Source: UBA6623 sp965238125
GTDB lineage: Bacteria; Acidobacteriota; Terriglobia; Bryobacterales; UBA6623
Length of the DNA stretch: 64,000 bases
Direction of reading: 5' to 3'
NCBI GenBank assembly: GCA_965238125.1
Contig: OZ250179.1
Location: 496,001 to 560,000, forward strand
The notes under the pieces were generated by a model. The model was given only the letters and a program-made list of their open reading frames with translations. It ran no database searches and was not told the origin of the DNA. Positions 45,090 to 54,307 of this stretch are shown here, in pieces. Position numbers and translations under genes: made by a program. Each line of letters opens with the position of its first letter. Within the stretch, counting starts at the first letter, position 1.

Positions 45090-45281
45090 TCCCCAGATCC
45101 AAGCCCCCGTGGCCGCGTTGAGCACGTCGTGGCCCGCGACGCGTGTCACCTGGTGCACCGCCACCATAATCGGGCCTTCTGGCGAACGTTGGGCAACGTC
45201 ATGCCCGACTGGCGGGAACGTAAGCAGTTACTTGAGGCGTGGGAGCGCGAGGTCTTCCACGGCCGGATGAAGGTGGGTTGA
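45090..45281 (+). pseudogene. C-terminal fragment of an unrecognised gene
   Basis: A 63-codon open stretch without a start ends in TGA: HLVHRHHNRAFWRTLGNVMPDWRERK, then LLEAWEREVFHGRMKVG. Codon use and amphipathic pattern look genuinely coding. I do not recognise the family. A C-rich stretch follows. The 5' part has been lost or lies elsewhere. Confidence 0.4.
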
Positions 45282-45434
45282 TCCCCCCCGAGTCCCAACC
45301 GTGAAAACACAAAAAAATTGGGGCGTGAGGCCTGACGCTGCGTTCGGGCGTGGTGGGCCCTTCTCTGAGACAAAGATGGAGCAGGCCGTGTCTCGTAGGC
45401 CTCGGACGGGCGGAACGCGGGAAAGACCTATAAA

Positions 45435-47100
45435 CCAGGATTTCCATTTTGGCCCTGGCACGGTCACAGGATACACCCCCGCTGCGCCGAATACCACGTC
45501 TTTTCGCGCTGAACCCTGCACATCACCTCCGCCGGTAGGCGCCAGGGCTCGTCCGTCCGCTCACAGACGTTGATTGAGCGGACTGAACGGCGCTCCGGCC
45601 GACACTGCTCCCTGCGAAACCTTTTTGGAGCCAAAAACTGTTGATCCTCGCCCGGGCAACGCTACCCACCCGGCACAGGCAGCGCCCAGATCCTATGCAG
45701 CATGTCACCGAACAGCCGCCGGTTCAGATGCCCCTCCGCCAGCAGCAACCAGTAGTAGCGAGCATGCTTGACCAGCCGACCGCCGGTCTTCATCAACCTG
45801 TGTTGCAAACTCGTTAGCGACCAGCTTTTGATTCGCTGCGGCAGCCCTAGCCGCCGCCACAGGTTGCCCAGGTTGTAGGCCAGCACGCTGAGTTGCAGCC
45901 GTACCTCGTTGGCTCGGAAGCGGTGACACGACAAGCGGGTCCAGTGCGTGGCCTGTTTGCCTTCTTTGATCCACTGCTCCGCCGTGCCGCGCTTGTTGTA
46001 GAACCGCACGACCGAGCGGCTCGGCAAGCTCATGCTCGTCACGACAAATCCGACGCGCGGGAATAGTTCGCCCTGGTGATGCTCGACCTTGGCGACAACT
46101 CGCCTTGCCTTCGACCAGCTCTCGGCCTGATAGCGAAAACTCTTGTAGCGCACTAGGGGCTTGGCGTTCGGCCTGCCCGGTGGCCGAAACAGGATGTCCT
46201 CGATCTCCAGCTCCAGGCTCTTGTTCGCCGGGATGCGAATCACGTAGTCCACGCCGCGCTCCTCCATCGCCTCGTAGATCTCGGGCTTGGCGAAGGCGGC
46301 GTCGGCGCGGAACGTCACCTGTTTGCCCTCCGCCTGTTGTCGTTCGATCTCCGGCAGTAGCAGCTCGTCCCAGTCCTCGGCGCTGTGCACGTTGCCGGGA
46401 CGCAGCTTCGCGCCTAGGCAGTCGCCGTGCTGGTTGAACAGCAACAGCGGGTGATAGCAGAGGGACTCAAAATGGCCGTTGTAGGCACTGCCTTCCTGTT
46501 GGCCGTGGACGGGGCTCTCCGTGGAGTCCATGTCGAGCACCACGCGGTCTGAACCGTCGGGAGCTTCGGCTTGCGCGACCAGCTCCCGGTTCACTGCCAT
46601 CAGCCCCAGCAAGTTCTCTTCGCTCGCCAGCATCTCCGTCTCGAAGCCATGCAGCGTCGAGGTCAAGGCTGCTCCGCGATCCCAGTTCCTCTTCGAGCCG
46701 ATCAAGCGAAAGGTCGGATCGGCGGATACTCGAACGGCGTCATTGAGGTCCTCGTAGCCAGCGAGTCGGCTGTAGACCGACTGCCGCAGCAGATCGGCCA
46801 GCGGGAACTTCTTGTTCAAGCCTTGTCGCGAGTCGCTGAGATGCTCGTCGATCAGCTTCCCGAGTCCGAGTCGTTCATCCAGTTCGCGAACGAGAATCAG
46901 ACCGCCATCCGAGGTGACTCGCGATCCTTGGAAATCGACTTTGAGAAATCCATTGAACGTGAGCTGAAACGGCTTGTTTTCTTTTTCACCCATCGGGTGT
47001 TGACCTCCATGGCGTCCTTATCGGGCTCTAGCCCCTATCAATAAAGACGCTGAAGGTCGCTGGATGGTCTGAAGCTCATACATCAAATTGAAAATGCGGG
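45435..47100 (-). mobile_element. IS1380-family element, subtype B copy 2
   Basis: 1666 bp, both ends intact, flanked by a perfect 5-bp direct repeat ATAAA (45430-45434 and 47101-47105). It is inverted relative to copy B1. The insertion is clean, so the sequence 45282-45434 and 47106-47419 was contiguous before. Confidence 0.95.
45662..46993 (-). CDS. IS1380-family transposase (B2)
   Basis: 443 residues, complete. It differs from B1 at single residues only (KKFPLAD for KKFALAD, SVLAYN for SVPAYN). The KKFPLAD codons match those seen in the B-like tract of copy A1. Confidence 0.95.
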   Translation of the reverse strand: MGEKENKPFQLTFNGFLKVDFQGSRVTSDGGLILVRELDERLGLGKLIDEHLSDSRQGLNKKFPLADLLRQSVYSRLAGYEDLNDAVRVSADPTFRLIGSKRNWDRGAALTSTLHGFETEMLASEENLLGLMAVNRELVAQAEAPDGSDRVVLDMDSTESPVHGQQEGSAYNGHFESLCYHPLLLFNQHGDCLGAKLRPGNVHSAEDWDELLLPEIERQQAEGKQVTFRADAAFAKPEIYEAMEERGVDYVIRIPANKSLELEIEDILFRPPGRPNAKPLVRYKSFRYQAESWSKARRVVAKVEHHQGELFPRVGFVVTSMSLPSRSVVRFYNKRGTAEQWIKEGKQATHWTRLSCHRFRANEVRLQLSVLAYNLGNLWRRLGLPQRIKSWSLTSLQHRLMKTGGRLVKHARYYWLLLAEGHLNRRLFGDMLHRIWALPVPGG

Positions 47101-47105
47101 ATAAA

Positions 47106-47419
47106 CAAGGCCTCGGATAGCCACCGAGAAATGATTTCTCATTCAACAATGGGCCGTCCGGGCCTCCGAGAACTCGCCCGCGAGACGACCGAAATCGAGG
47201 CGCATCAGGGGGCTAGCCGGGCCCTCGACGGATTGTTGGACGGATCGATTGTTATCAACAGCTAATCGAAATGTCCCGTCACAAAAGATAAAGTTAACGT
47301 TGACAGCAGAGAAGCCCGATGGTAATCTGTCCGTCTGACTCTCCTCCCACTGCCCCCCCCACTCTAGAAAAACAAGGTGCTCCACACTATGACCCACTGC
47401 ATACCTCAATTGCGTCTAA
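47106..47419. other. Stretch between IS1380-B2 and B3
   Basis: 314 bp without a convincing gene. A minus-strand frame (47143-47409) contains FSAVNVNFIFCDGTFRLAVDN, faintly like the H-x9-DG end of prepilin-type (DUF1559) proteins, but the rest does not support it. A GAAATGTCCC motif at about 47270 recalls the left-end repeat of the ISNCY-like element at 50060. Confidence 0.3.
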
Positions 47420-49084
47420 CCAGGATTTCCATTTTGGCCCTGGGACGGTGAAAGTATACACCCGCGCTGCCCCGAAGACCACGTCTTTTCGCGCTGAACC
47501 CTGCACATGACCTCCGCCGGTAGGCGCCAGGGCTCGTCCATCCGCTCACAGACGTTGCTTGAGCGGGCTGAACGGCGCTCCGGCCGACACTGCTCCTTGC
47601 GAAACCTTTTGGAGCCGAAAACTGTTGATCCTCGCCCGGTCAACGCTACCCGCTTGGCAGCGGCAGCGCCCAGATCCTGTGCAGCATGTCGCCGAACAGC
47701 CTGCGGTTCAGATGCCCCTCGGCCGGCAGCAGCCAATAGTACCGCGCGTGCTTGACCAGCCTACCACCCGTCTTCATCAACCTGTGTTGCAAACTCGTTA
47801 GCGACCAGCTTTTGATTCGTTGCGGTAGCCCTAGCCGTCGCCACAGGTTGCCCAGGTTGTAGGCCGGCACGCTGAGTTGCAGCCGTACCTCGTTGGCTCG
47901 GAAGCGGTGACACGACAAGCGGGTCCAGTGCGTGGCCTGTTTGCCTTCTTTGATCCACTGCTCCGCCGTGCCGCGCTTGTTGTAGAACCGTACGACCGAG
48001 CGGCTCGGCAAGGTCATGCTCGTCACGACAAATCCGACGCGCGGGAATAGTTCGCCCTGGTGATGCTCGACCTTGGCGACAACTCGCCTTGCCTTCGACC
48101 AGCTCTCGGCCTGATAGCGAAAACTCTTGTAGCGCACTAGGGGCTTGGCGTTCGGCCTGCCCGGTGGCCGAAACAGGATGTCCTCGATCTCCAGCTCCAG
48201 GCTCTTGTTCGCCGGGATGCGAATCACGTAGTCCACGCCGCGCTCCTCCATCGCCTCGTAGATCTCGGGCTTGGCGAAGGCGGCGTCGGCGCGGAACGTC
48301 ACCTGTTTGCCCTCCGCCTGTTGTCGTTCGATCTCCGGCAGTAGCAGCTCGTCCCAGTCCTCGGCGCTGTGCACGTTGCCGGGACGCAGCTTCGCGCCTA
48401 GGCAGTCGCCGTGCTGGTTGAACAGCAACAGCGGGTGATAGCAGAGGGACTCAAAATGGCCGTTGTAGGCACTGCCTTCCTGTTGGCCGTGGACGGGGCT
48501 CTCCGTGGAGTCCATGTCGAGCACCACGCGGTCTGAACCGTCGGGAGCTTCGGCTTGCGCGACCAGCTCCCGGTTCACTGCCATCAGCCCCAGCAAGTTC
48601 TCTTCGCTCGCCAGCATCTCCGTCTCGAAGCCATGCAGCGTCGAGGTCAAGGCTGCTCCGCGATCCCAGTTCCTCTTCGAGCCGATCAAGCGAAAGGTCG
48701 GATCGGCGGATACTCGAACGGCGTCATTGAGGTCCTCGTAGCCAGCGAGTCGGCTGTAGACCGACTGCCGCAGCAGATCGGCCAGCGCGAACTTCTTGTT
48801 CAAGCCTTGTCGCGAGTCGCTGAGATGCTCGTCGATCAGCTTCCCGAGTCCGAGTCGTTCATCCAGTTCGCGAACGAGAATCAGACCGCCATCCGAGGTG
48901 ACTCGCGATCCTTGGAAATCGACTTTGAGAAATCCATTGAACGTGAGCTGAAACGGCTTGTTTTCTTTTTCACCCATCGGGTGTTGACCTCCATGGCGTC
49001 CTTATCGGGCTCTAGCCCCTATCAATAAAGACGCTGAAGGTCGCTGGATGGTCTGAAGCTCATACATCAAATTGAAAATGCGGG
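47420..49084 (-). mobile_element. IS1380-family element, subtype B copy 3
   Basis: 1665 bp. Its right-hand border (49084) abuts GTAAG, the target duplication of the whole 9.6-kb unit. Its other border is preceded by TCTAA, which does not match, so it was not inserted alone here or has since recombined. Confidence 0.92.
47646..48977 (-). CDS. IS1380-family transposase (B3)
   Basis: 443 residues, complete. It carries a few private changes at the C-terminus (LLPAEGHLN for LLLAEGHLN, ending PLPSG). The LLPAEG variant is shared with the truncated copy B4, so B3 and B4 are sister copies. Confidence 0.95.
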   Translation of the reverse strand: MGEKENKPFQLTFNGFLKVDFQGSRVTSDGGLILVRELDERLGLGKLIDEHLSDSRQGLNKKFALADLLRQSVYSRLAGYEDLNDAVRVSADPTFRLIGSKRNWDRGAALTSTLHGFETEMLASEENLLGLMAVNRELVAQAEAPDGSDRVVLDMDSTESPVHGQQEGSAYNGHFESLCYHPLLLFNQHGDCLGAKLRPGNVHSAEDWDELLLPEIERQQAEGKQVTFRADAAFAKPEIYEAMEERGVDYVIRIPANKSLELEIEDILFRPPGRPNAKPLVRYKSFRYQAESWSKARRVVAKVEHHQGELFPRVGFVVTSMTLPSRSVVRFYNKRGTAEQWIKEGKQATHWTRLSCHRFRANEVRLQLSVPAYNLGNLWRRLGLPQRIKSWSLTSLQHRLMKTGGRLVKHARYYWLLPAEGHLNRRLFGDMLHRIWALPLPSG

Positions 49085-49955
49085 GTAAGACCCGAGCGTT
49101 GCCGCCCTGATGGCAATTCATGCAGATGCCTTCGGCGATGCGCGCGGGCATTTTCAATGGGTGAACGATGGTCAAGTCAACAGCTTCGTCGGACTCGAGT
49201 TGTGCGAGGCGTTTGTTGACGTGCAGCTTTCCGGGTCCGTGGCAATTTTCGCAGCCGATCGCCAGCTCCTCAAACGGCGGGTCGCGATAGAGCCCGTCAC
49301 GGTCTTTGACCGACATCGGGCGACCCGCGTGGCAAGCCAGGCAGGCGGCATGGATGGGACGGTTGAAACCGATATCGACAAACTCGTAGCCGGGCGAGAG
49401 AGCCCACTTCTTGGCACGCGAGTAGTACGACAGCGGCGCCTCGAATAGGTGATCGCCGCGCCGAACGATATAGGTCACGCCGTTGACGCCTGAGCCGACG
49501 GCGTATGCGACCTTGTGGACATTCTCAAAGGTCTTCGCGCCCGACTCGCCAAGGGCGTACTCGGATTGGTACAGCTCGCCGTCCTGGCGGAAGATGTCGA
49601 AATAGCGATCGAGCTTCTCGCTGTGAACGGTAATGCGCTCGGGCGCCGGTGCGTGATGGGCCTCGGCCGCCAGCGCCATCGAACGGCCCATCGCCATCCG
49701 ACGGTAGTTGTTGTAGACGTCTTCGTGGCACCCGCGGCAGGCTTCCGAACCGACATAGGGAACGTCAAGGGCGGTGTTGAGGAACTCGGGCGGCGGCGGG
49801 GGCTTCTCAGCTCCATGACCAGAGGCGGCGAGGAGGAACAGTGCGGTGGCCAAGTGAGCGGTAAGCGCGCTCGTGGGGGTACAGCTCCACCGACTCGGGG
49901 CCTGGGAGCGATCACGGACGGTGTAACTATCCGTCGATCTCACCGTACTCATCAT
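49085..49955 (-). pseudogene. Multiheme cytochrome c, 5' half
   Basis: About 290 codons from the ATG at 49955: a signal sequence (TAHLATALFLLAASGHGA), then heme motifs CRGCH, CLACH, CENCH and CMNCH, ending at RVL where the 9.6-kb unit enters. With the distal half (39177-39456) the protein has six CxxCH sites. The family consists of exported c-type cytochromes, often with TPRs, in Acidobacteria and Planctomycetes. They are thought to be electron-transfer proteins, without a settled role. Confidence 0.85.
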
Positions 49956-50059
49956 CCGGTGTCGTCGGGCTTTGGTGCAACCTGCCGAGGGCGCGACGTC
50001 ACCGCACACGCCGGCACCTCTTGCGGGCCGATCGCCGTGGCGACATCCGAGATGTTGTA

Positions 50060-51208
50060 GCCCAATGATAATGTCCCCATGAGCGCCCAATAGAAATGTC
50101 CCCTAATCTAGGGCTTCGAAAGGAGGAGCCGAGATTGGGAAGGACAAGGATGAATCCGAAGGAGATAAGGCGCGGCGAAGTGCTGAGCCGAGTGAAACGA
50201 GGCGAACTGAAGCTGGCGGAGGCGGCCGTGCTGCTGGAGGTCAGCTACCGCCAAGCGAAGCGTCTCAAGAAGCGTTACCGCGAAGGCGGGGCCAAAGCCC
50301 TGGTGCATGGCAACGTCGGTCGCTCGTCGAACCGAGCGGATGCCAAGCGGCGCGAGCAGGTTCTCGAGTTGGTGCGCAACCACTATTCAGGCGAGCCGCA
50401 CGAGCGCTTTGGCCCGGCGTTGGCGTCGGAACACCTGGAGGCCGACCACGGCATCAAAGTGCCGCGCGAAACCCTTACGGCGCTGGATGTTGGGGGCGGG
50501 TCTGTGGAGCCGGAGACGCAAGCGTAAACCACACCACACCAGACGCCAACGCCGCGCTCACTTCGGTGAGCTGATTCAACTGGACGGCTCGCACCACGAT
50601 TGGCTGGAGCAACGCGGCCCGAAAGGCTGTCTGATGAACTTTGTCGACGATGCGAGCGGCTTGCCGCTTTTCAGCACAGGAAACGACCTGGGCGGCGGCT
50701 GATTTATTGGAAGCGTGGGTGCGTCAATACGGCGTTCCCCAGGCGTTGTACTGTGATTGGAAGAACGTCTACAAGCGTAAGCCGACATCGTGCGAACAGA
50801 TGGAAGGCATTGAGCCCGAGACACAGTTCGGACGCATGTGCCGGAAGCTGGACATTCGCATCATCGCCGCTTCGTCGCCGCAAGCAAAAGGTCGAGTGGA
50901 GCGCCATCACGGCACGCATCAAGACCGCCTGATCAAGAAGATGCGGCTCGAAGGCATTGCCGATTACGAGGCGGCGAACCGCTACCTCGACGAGCGATAC
51001 CTGGAGGAACACAACGCCAAGTTCGGCTGTGATCCGGCGTCGGGCGCGGACTTTCATCGGCGTCTATCGAAGCGAGTGGACTTGAAGTGGGTGTTTTGTT
51101 TGGAGGCCGAGCGGGTGGTTGCCAACGATCTGGTGGTGCGTTTTGAGAGCCGTTTTTTGCAGTTGAAGCCGAAGCGCAATCAGGGCTTGGGGGCGGCGGC
51201 GCGGGTGA
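50060..51208 (+). mobile_element. Decayed ISNCY-like element, right end lost
   Basis: The left end shows a tandem repeat of GCCCAAT-(N)-AATGTCCCC (about 50061 and 50085), likely transposase-binding sites. The coding part needs two frame changes: HTH portion 50152-50490 (MNPKEIRRGEVLSRVKRGEL ... VSYRQAKRLKKRY), then LRRWMLGAGLWSRRRKRK ... GELIQLDGSHHDWLEQRGP (first Asp of an rve/DDE core) to about 50690, then DLLEAWVRQYGVPQALYCDWK ... PQAKGRVERHHGTHQDRL (Asp and Glu) from about 50690. At 51208 it switches abruptly into IS1380-B4. Confidence 0.7.
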
Positions 51209-51906
51209 CGGTTCAGATGCCCCTCGGCCGGCAGCAGCCAATAGTACCGCGCGTGCTTGACCAGCCTACCACCCGTCTTCATCAACCTGTGTTGCAAACT
51301 CGTTAGCGACCAGCTTTTGATTCGTTGCGGCAGCCCTAGCCGTCGCCACAGGTTGCCCAGGTTGTAGGCCGGCACGCTGAGTTGCAGCCGTACCTCGTTG
51401 GCTCGGAAGCGGTGACACGACAAGCGGGTCCAGTGCGTGGCCTGTTTGCCTTCTTTGATCCACTGCTCCGCCGTGCCGCGCTTGTTGTAGAACCGCACGA
51501 CCGAGCGGCTCGGCAAGCTCATGCTCGTCACGACAAATCCGACGCGCGGGAATAGTTCGCCCTGGTGATGCTCGACCTTGGCGACAACTCGCCTTGCCTT
51601 CGACCAGCTCTCGGCCTGATAGCGAAAACTCTTGTAGCGCACTAGGGGCTTGGCGTTCGGCCTGCCCGGTGGCCGAAACAGGATGTCCTCGATCTCCAGC
51701 TCCAGGCTCTTGTTCGCCGGGATGCGAATCACGTAGTCCACGCCGCGCTCCTCCATCGCCTCGTAGATCTCGGGCTTGGCGAAGGCGGCGTCGGCGCGGA
51801 ACGTCACCTGTTTGCCCTCCGCCTGTTGTCGTTCGATCTCCGGCAGTAGCAGCTCGTCCCAGTCCTCGGCGCTGTGCACGTTGCCGGGACGCAGCTTCGC
51901 GCCTAG
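51209..51906 (-). pseudogene. IS1380 transposase B4, C-terminal piece
   Basis: Encodes AKLRPGNVHSAEDWDE through RYYWLLPAEGHLN, then runs out at the ISNCY junction. Catalytic residues after the first Asp are present, but the protein is disconnected from its N-terminus by IS1182. Confidence 0.85.
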
Positions 51907-53488
51907 GAGTCTGTCCGAGTATTCATTATCTTCTTGGAGAAAAAACAAAAGTGGGGGATAATGGTTTATGGGCAAAACCTACCGGGCCTACCTTCCCGAG
52001 CAGAAACTGCTGCTGCCTCCCAGTTTGCAGGATTGGCTGCCCGAAAACCACCTCGTCTATTTCGTCAACGACCTCGTTGATCAACTGGATTTGTCGGCCA
52101 TCGAGAAGGTCTATGAAAGGGAGCAGCGCGGGCAGCCGCCTTATCATCCGCGGCTGATGGTCAAACTGCTGCTCTACGGCTATTGCCTGGGCGTGCGCTC
52201 CTCGCGCCGGATCGCCCGGCGGCTGGTCGAGGACGTAGCCTTTCGCGTGTTGGCGGCCGGCAACCAGCCCGACTTCCGCACGATCTCGGATTTTCGCAAG
52301 ATCCACCTGGAAGCCCTCGAGGGGCTGTTCCAACAAGTGTTGCGGGTGGCGCTCGAGAGCGGGGCGATGAAGCTGGGTCGGGTGGCGCTCGACGGCACGA
52401 AGATGAAGGCCAACGCCTCCAAGCACAAGGCCATGAGTTACGGGCGGATCCAGCACAGCGAGCCACAGTTGGCGGCCGAGGTGAAGCAAATGTTGGCCGA
52501 AGCCGAAGCAGTCGACGCGGCGGAGGACGCGCGCTACGGGGCCGAGAAGCCGGGCGACGAATTGCCCGAGGAGTTGCAACGCCGGCAGACGCGGCTGGAG
52601 AAGATTCGCCAAGCCAAGCAGGCGCTGGAGCAACGAGCGAAGCAACGGGCGCAACAGCAAGCCGCCGCCGCGGGTCGCTGTGACGAGCTGGCGCGGCAAG
52701 CCGAACCGCGCGACAAAGATCAATACAATTTCACCGATCCGGAGTCGCGCATTATGAAAAGCGGCGACGGGTTCGTGCAGGGCTACAACGCACAGGCGGC
52801 GGTCGAGAGCGTGGCGCAATTGATTGTCGGGCAGACGCTGACCGAGGCGGCGAACGACAAAGAGCAACTGGCGCCGTTGGTGGAAGCGGTCGAGCGGCAG
52901 TCGGGGCAACGGCCCGACGAAGTGTTGGCCGACAGCGGCTATTGTTCGGAGAAGAACTTGGAATCGTTGGAAGCGCCCGAGAAGCCTGAGCAAAAGATCG
53001 AAGCGTATATTGCCGCCCAGAGACACCGGCGCGGACAACGGGCGTCGCCGCCGCGGGGGCGGATCCCGAGCCACCTCACGCGAGTCGAGCGGATGGAGCG
53101 CAAGTTACGGACGAAAGCGGGAGCGAAGATGTACGCGCAACGCAAAGGGATCGTGGAGCCGATATTCGGACAGATTAAACAAGCCCGCGGGATTCGTCAA
53201 TTTTTGTTGCGGGGGTTGAAGAAAGTGCGGGGCGAGTGGGCCTTGGTGTGCTTGACGCACAATATTTTGAAGATGCACGGGCTGTGTGGCGGAGCGTGAT
53301 GGAGAAAAACCGGGAAGGGGGCGCCGGCGAGGCGCATGGAGGGCTCTGGAAGCCGTTTTGGGCGGCCCGCGCGGTTTGTTTGTGGCGCCCGGCGGTCGAC
53401 GAGCCTTCCGCGCCCGTGCGTCGCTGACCTCGGCGCCCGAATCTCCCGCCCTGCCGGAACTGTGCCAAGTTGTTACTCGGACAGACTC
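51907..53488 (+). mobile_element. IS1182-family element nested in IS1380-B4
   Basis: 1582 bp. Terminal inverted repeats share GAGTCTGTCCGAGTA. The target CTAG is duplicated (51903-51906 and 53489-53492); intact IS1380-B copies have a single CTAG here (GCGCCTAGGCAGT). One complete transposase. Confidence 0.95.
51968..53299 (+). CDS. IS1182-family transposase
   Basis: 443 residues. The N-terminal DUF772-type region (LLPPSLQDWLPENHLVYFV, HPRLMVKLLLYGYCLGVRSSRRIARRL) is followed by the DDE core: VALDGTKMKANAS (Asp), a long Gln/Arg coiled insert (residues about 170-245), VLADSGYCSEKN (Asp) and RKGIVEPIFGQIKQARGIRQF (Glu). The frame is intact. Confidence 0.95.
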   Translation: MGKTYRAYLPEQKLLLPPSLQDWLPENHLVYFVNDLVDQLDLSAIEKVYEREQRGQPPYHPRLMVKLLLYGYCLGVRSSRRIARRLVEDVAFRVLAAGNQPDFRTISDFRKIHLEALEGLFQQVLRVALESGAMKLGRVALDGTKMKANASKHKAMSYGRIQHSEPQLAAEVKQMLAEAEAVDAAEDARYGAEKPGDELPEELQRRQTRLEKIRQAKQALEQRAKQRAQQQAAAAGRCDELARQAEPRDKDQYNFTDPESRIMKSGDGFVQGYNAQAAVESVAQLIVGQTLTEAANDKEQLAPLVEAVERQSGQRPDEVLADSGYCSEKNLESLEAPEKPEQKIEAYIAAQRHRRGQRASPPRGRIPSHLTRVERMERKLRTKAGAKMYAQRKGIVEPIFGQIKQARGIRQFLLRGLKKVRGEWALVCLTHNILKMHGLCGGA

Positions 53489-53492
53489 CTAG

Positions 53493-54068
53493 GCAGTCGC
53501 CGTGCTGGTTGAACAGCAACAGCGAGTGGTAGCAGACCGACTCGAAGTGTCCGTTGTAGGCACTGCCTTCCTGTTGGCCGTGGACGGGGCTCTCCGTGGA
53601 GTCCATGTCGAGCACCACGCGGTCTGAACCGTCGGGAGCTTCGGCTTGCGCGACCAGCTCCCGGTTCACTGCCATCAGCCCCAGCAAGTTCTCTTCGCTC
53701 GCCAGCATCTCCGTCTCGAAGCCATGCAGCGTCGAGGTCAAGACTGCTCCGCGATCCCAGTTCCTCTTCGAGCCGATCAAGCGAAAGGTCGGATCGGCGG
53801 ATACTCGAACGGCGTCATTGAGGTCCTCGTAGCCAGCGAGTCGGCTGTAGACCGACTGCCGCAGCAGATCGGCCAGCGCGAACTTCTTGTTCAAGCCTTG
53901 TCGCGAGTCGCTGAGATGCTCGTCGATCAGCTTCCCGAGTCCGAGTCGTTCATCCAGTTCGCGAACGAGAATCAGACCGCCATCCGAGGTGACTCGCGAT
54001 CCTTGGAAATCGACTTTGAGAAATCCATTGAACGTGAGCTGAAACGGCTTGTTTTCTTTTTCACCCAT
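53493..54068 (-). pseudogene. IS1380 transposase B4, N-terminal piece
   Basis: Begins MGEKENKPFQL and continues to LLLFNQHGDCLG, where IS1182 enters. One change (GAVLTST for GAALTST) and an A-like tract (FESVCYH) separate it from B1-B3. Confidence 0.88.
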
Positions 54069-54307
54069 CGGGTGTTGACCTCCATGGCGTCCTTATCGGG
54101 CTCTAGCCCCTATCAATAAAGACGCTGAAGGTCGCTGGATGGTCTGAAGCTCATACATCAAATTGAAAATGCGGGCTTAGAGAAGTCGCCCCCGTGACGG
54201 ACTAAGGTTTTTCCCTCATGGCGCTGGCGCGGCCCGTTGTCTAACGCACGGCGCGCGAGGGGACGCTTTGTTATGATGACCGCGTTCGTACCTTGGAGAG
54301 CCACCTC

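Larger units (their letters stand above)
39452..49089. mobile_element. 9.6-kb unit flanked by GTAAG direct repeats (composite-transposon-like)
   Basis: GTAAG occurs at 39452-39456 and 49085-49089. Together with the split cytochrome gene these are the exact target duplication expected for insertion of 39457-49084 (9,628 bp). The right end is a true IS1380-B3 terminus. The left end begins CCGTAAAACGCGATTTCGGATT, which shares CC and ATTTC-GATT with IS1380 ends but is not a proper terminus and lies inside a gene fragment. One-ended transposition using a surrogate end is the simplest reading. Cargo: gene fragments, a HTH protein, zinc-ribbon fragment, dead cas3, IS630, IS1380-A2, B2 and B3. Confidence 0.6.
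51209..54175 (-). mobile_element. IS1380-family element, subtype B copy 4: truncated and interrupted
   Basis: Two pieces, 53493-54175 (left end and N-terminal coding part) and 51209-51906, are separated by IS1182. About 285 bp at the right end are missing, replaced by the ISNCY-like sequence. The outer border 54175 is followed by CTTAG. A tract around 53525-53560 (GTAGCAGACCGACTCG) matches subtype A rather than B. Confidence 0.88.

Noticed and set aside
40816..45434. CRISPR array near the cas3 remnant
   Set aside because: No regularly spaced 28-37 bp repeats can be seen in this region or elsewhere in the window.
47143..47409. Prepilin-type (DUF1559) protein fragment
   Set aside because: Only one short stretch (NFIFCDGTFRL) is suggestive; the remainder and the missing start do not support it.
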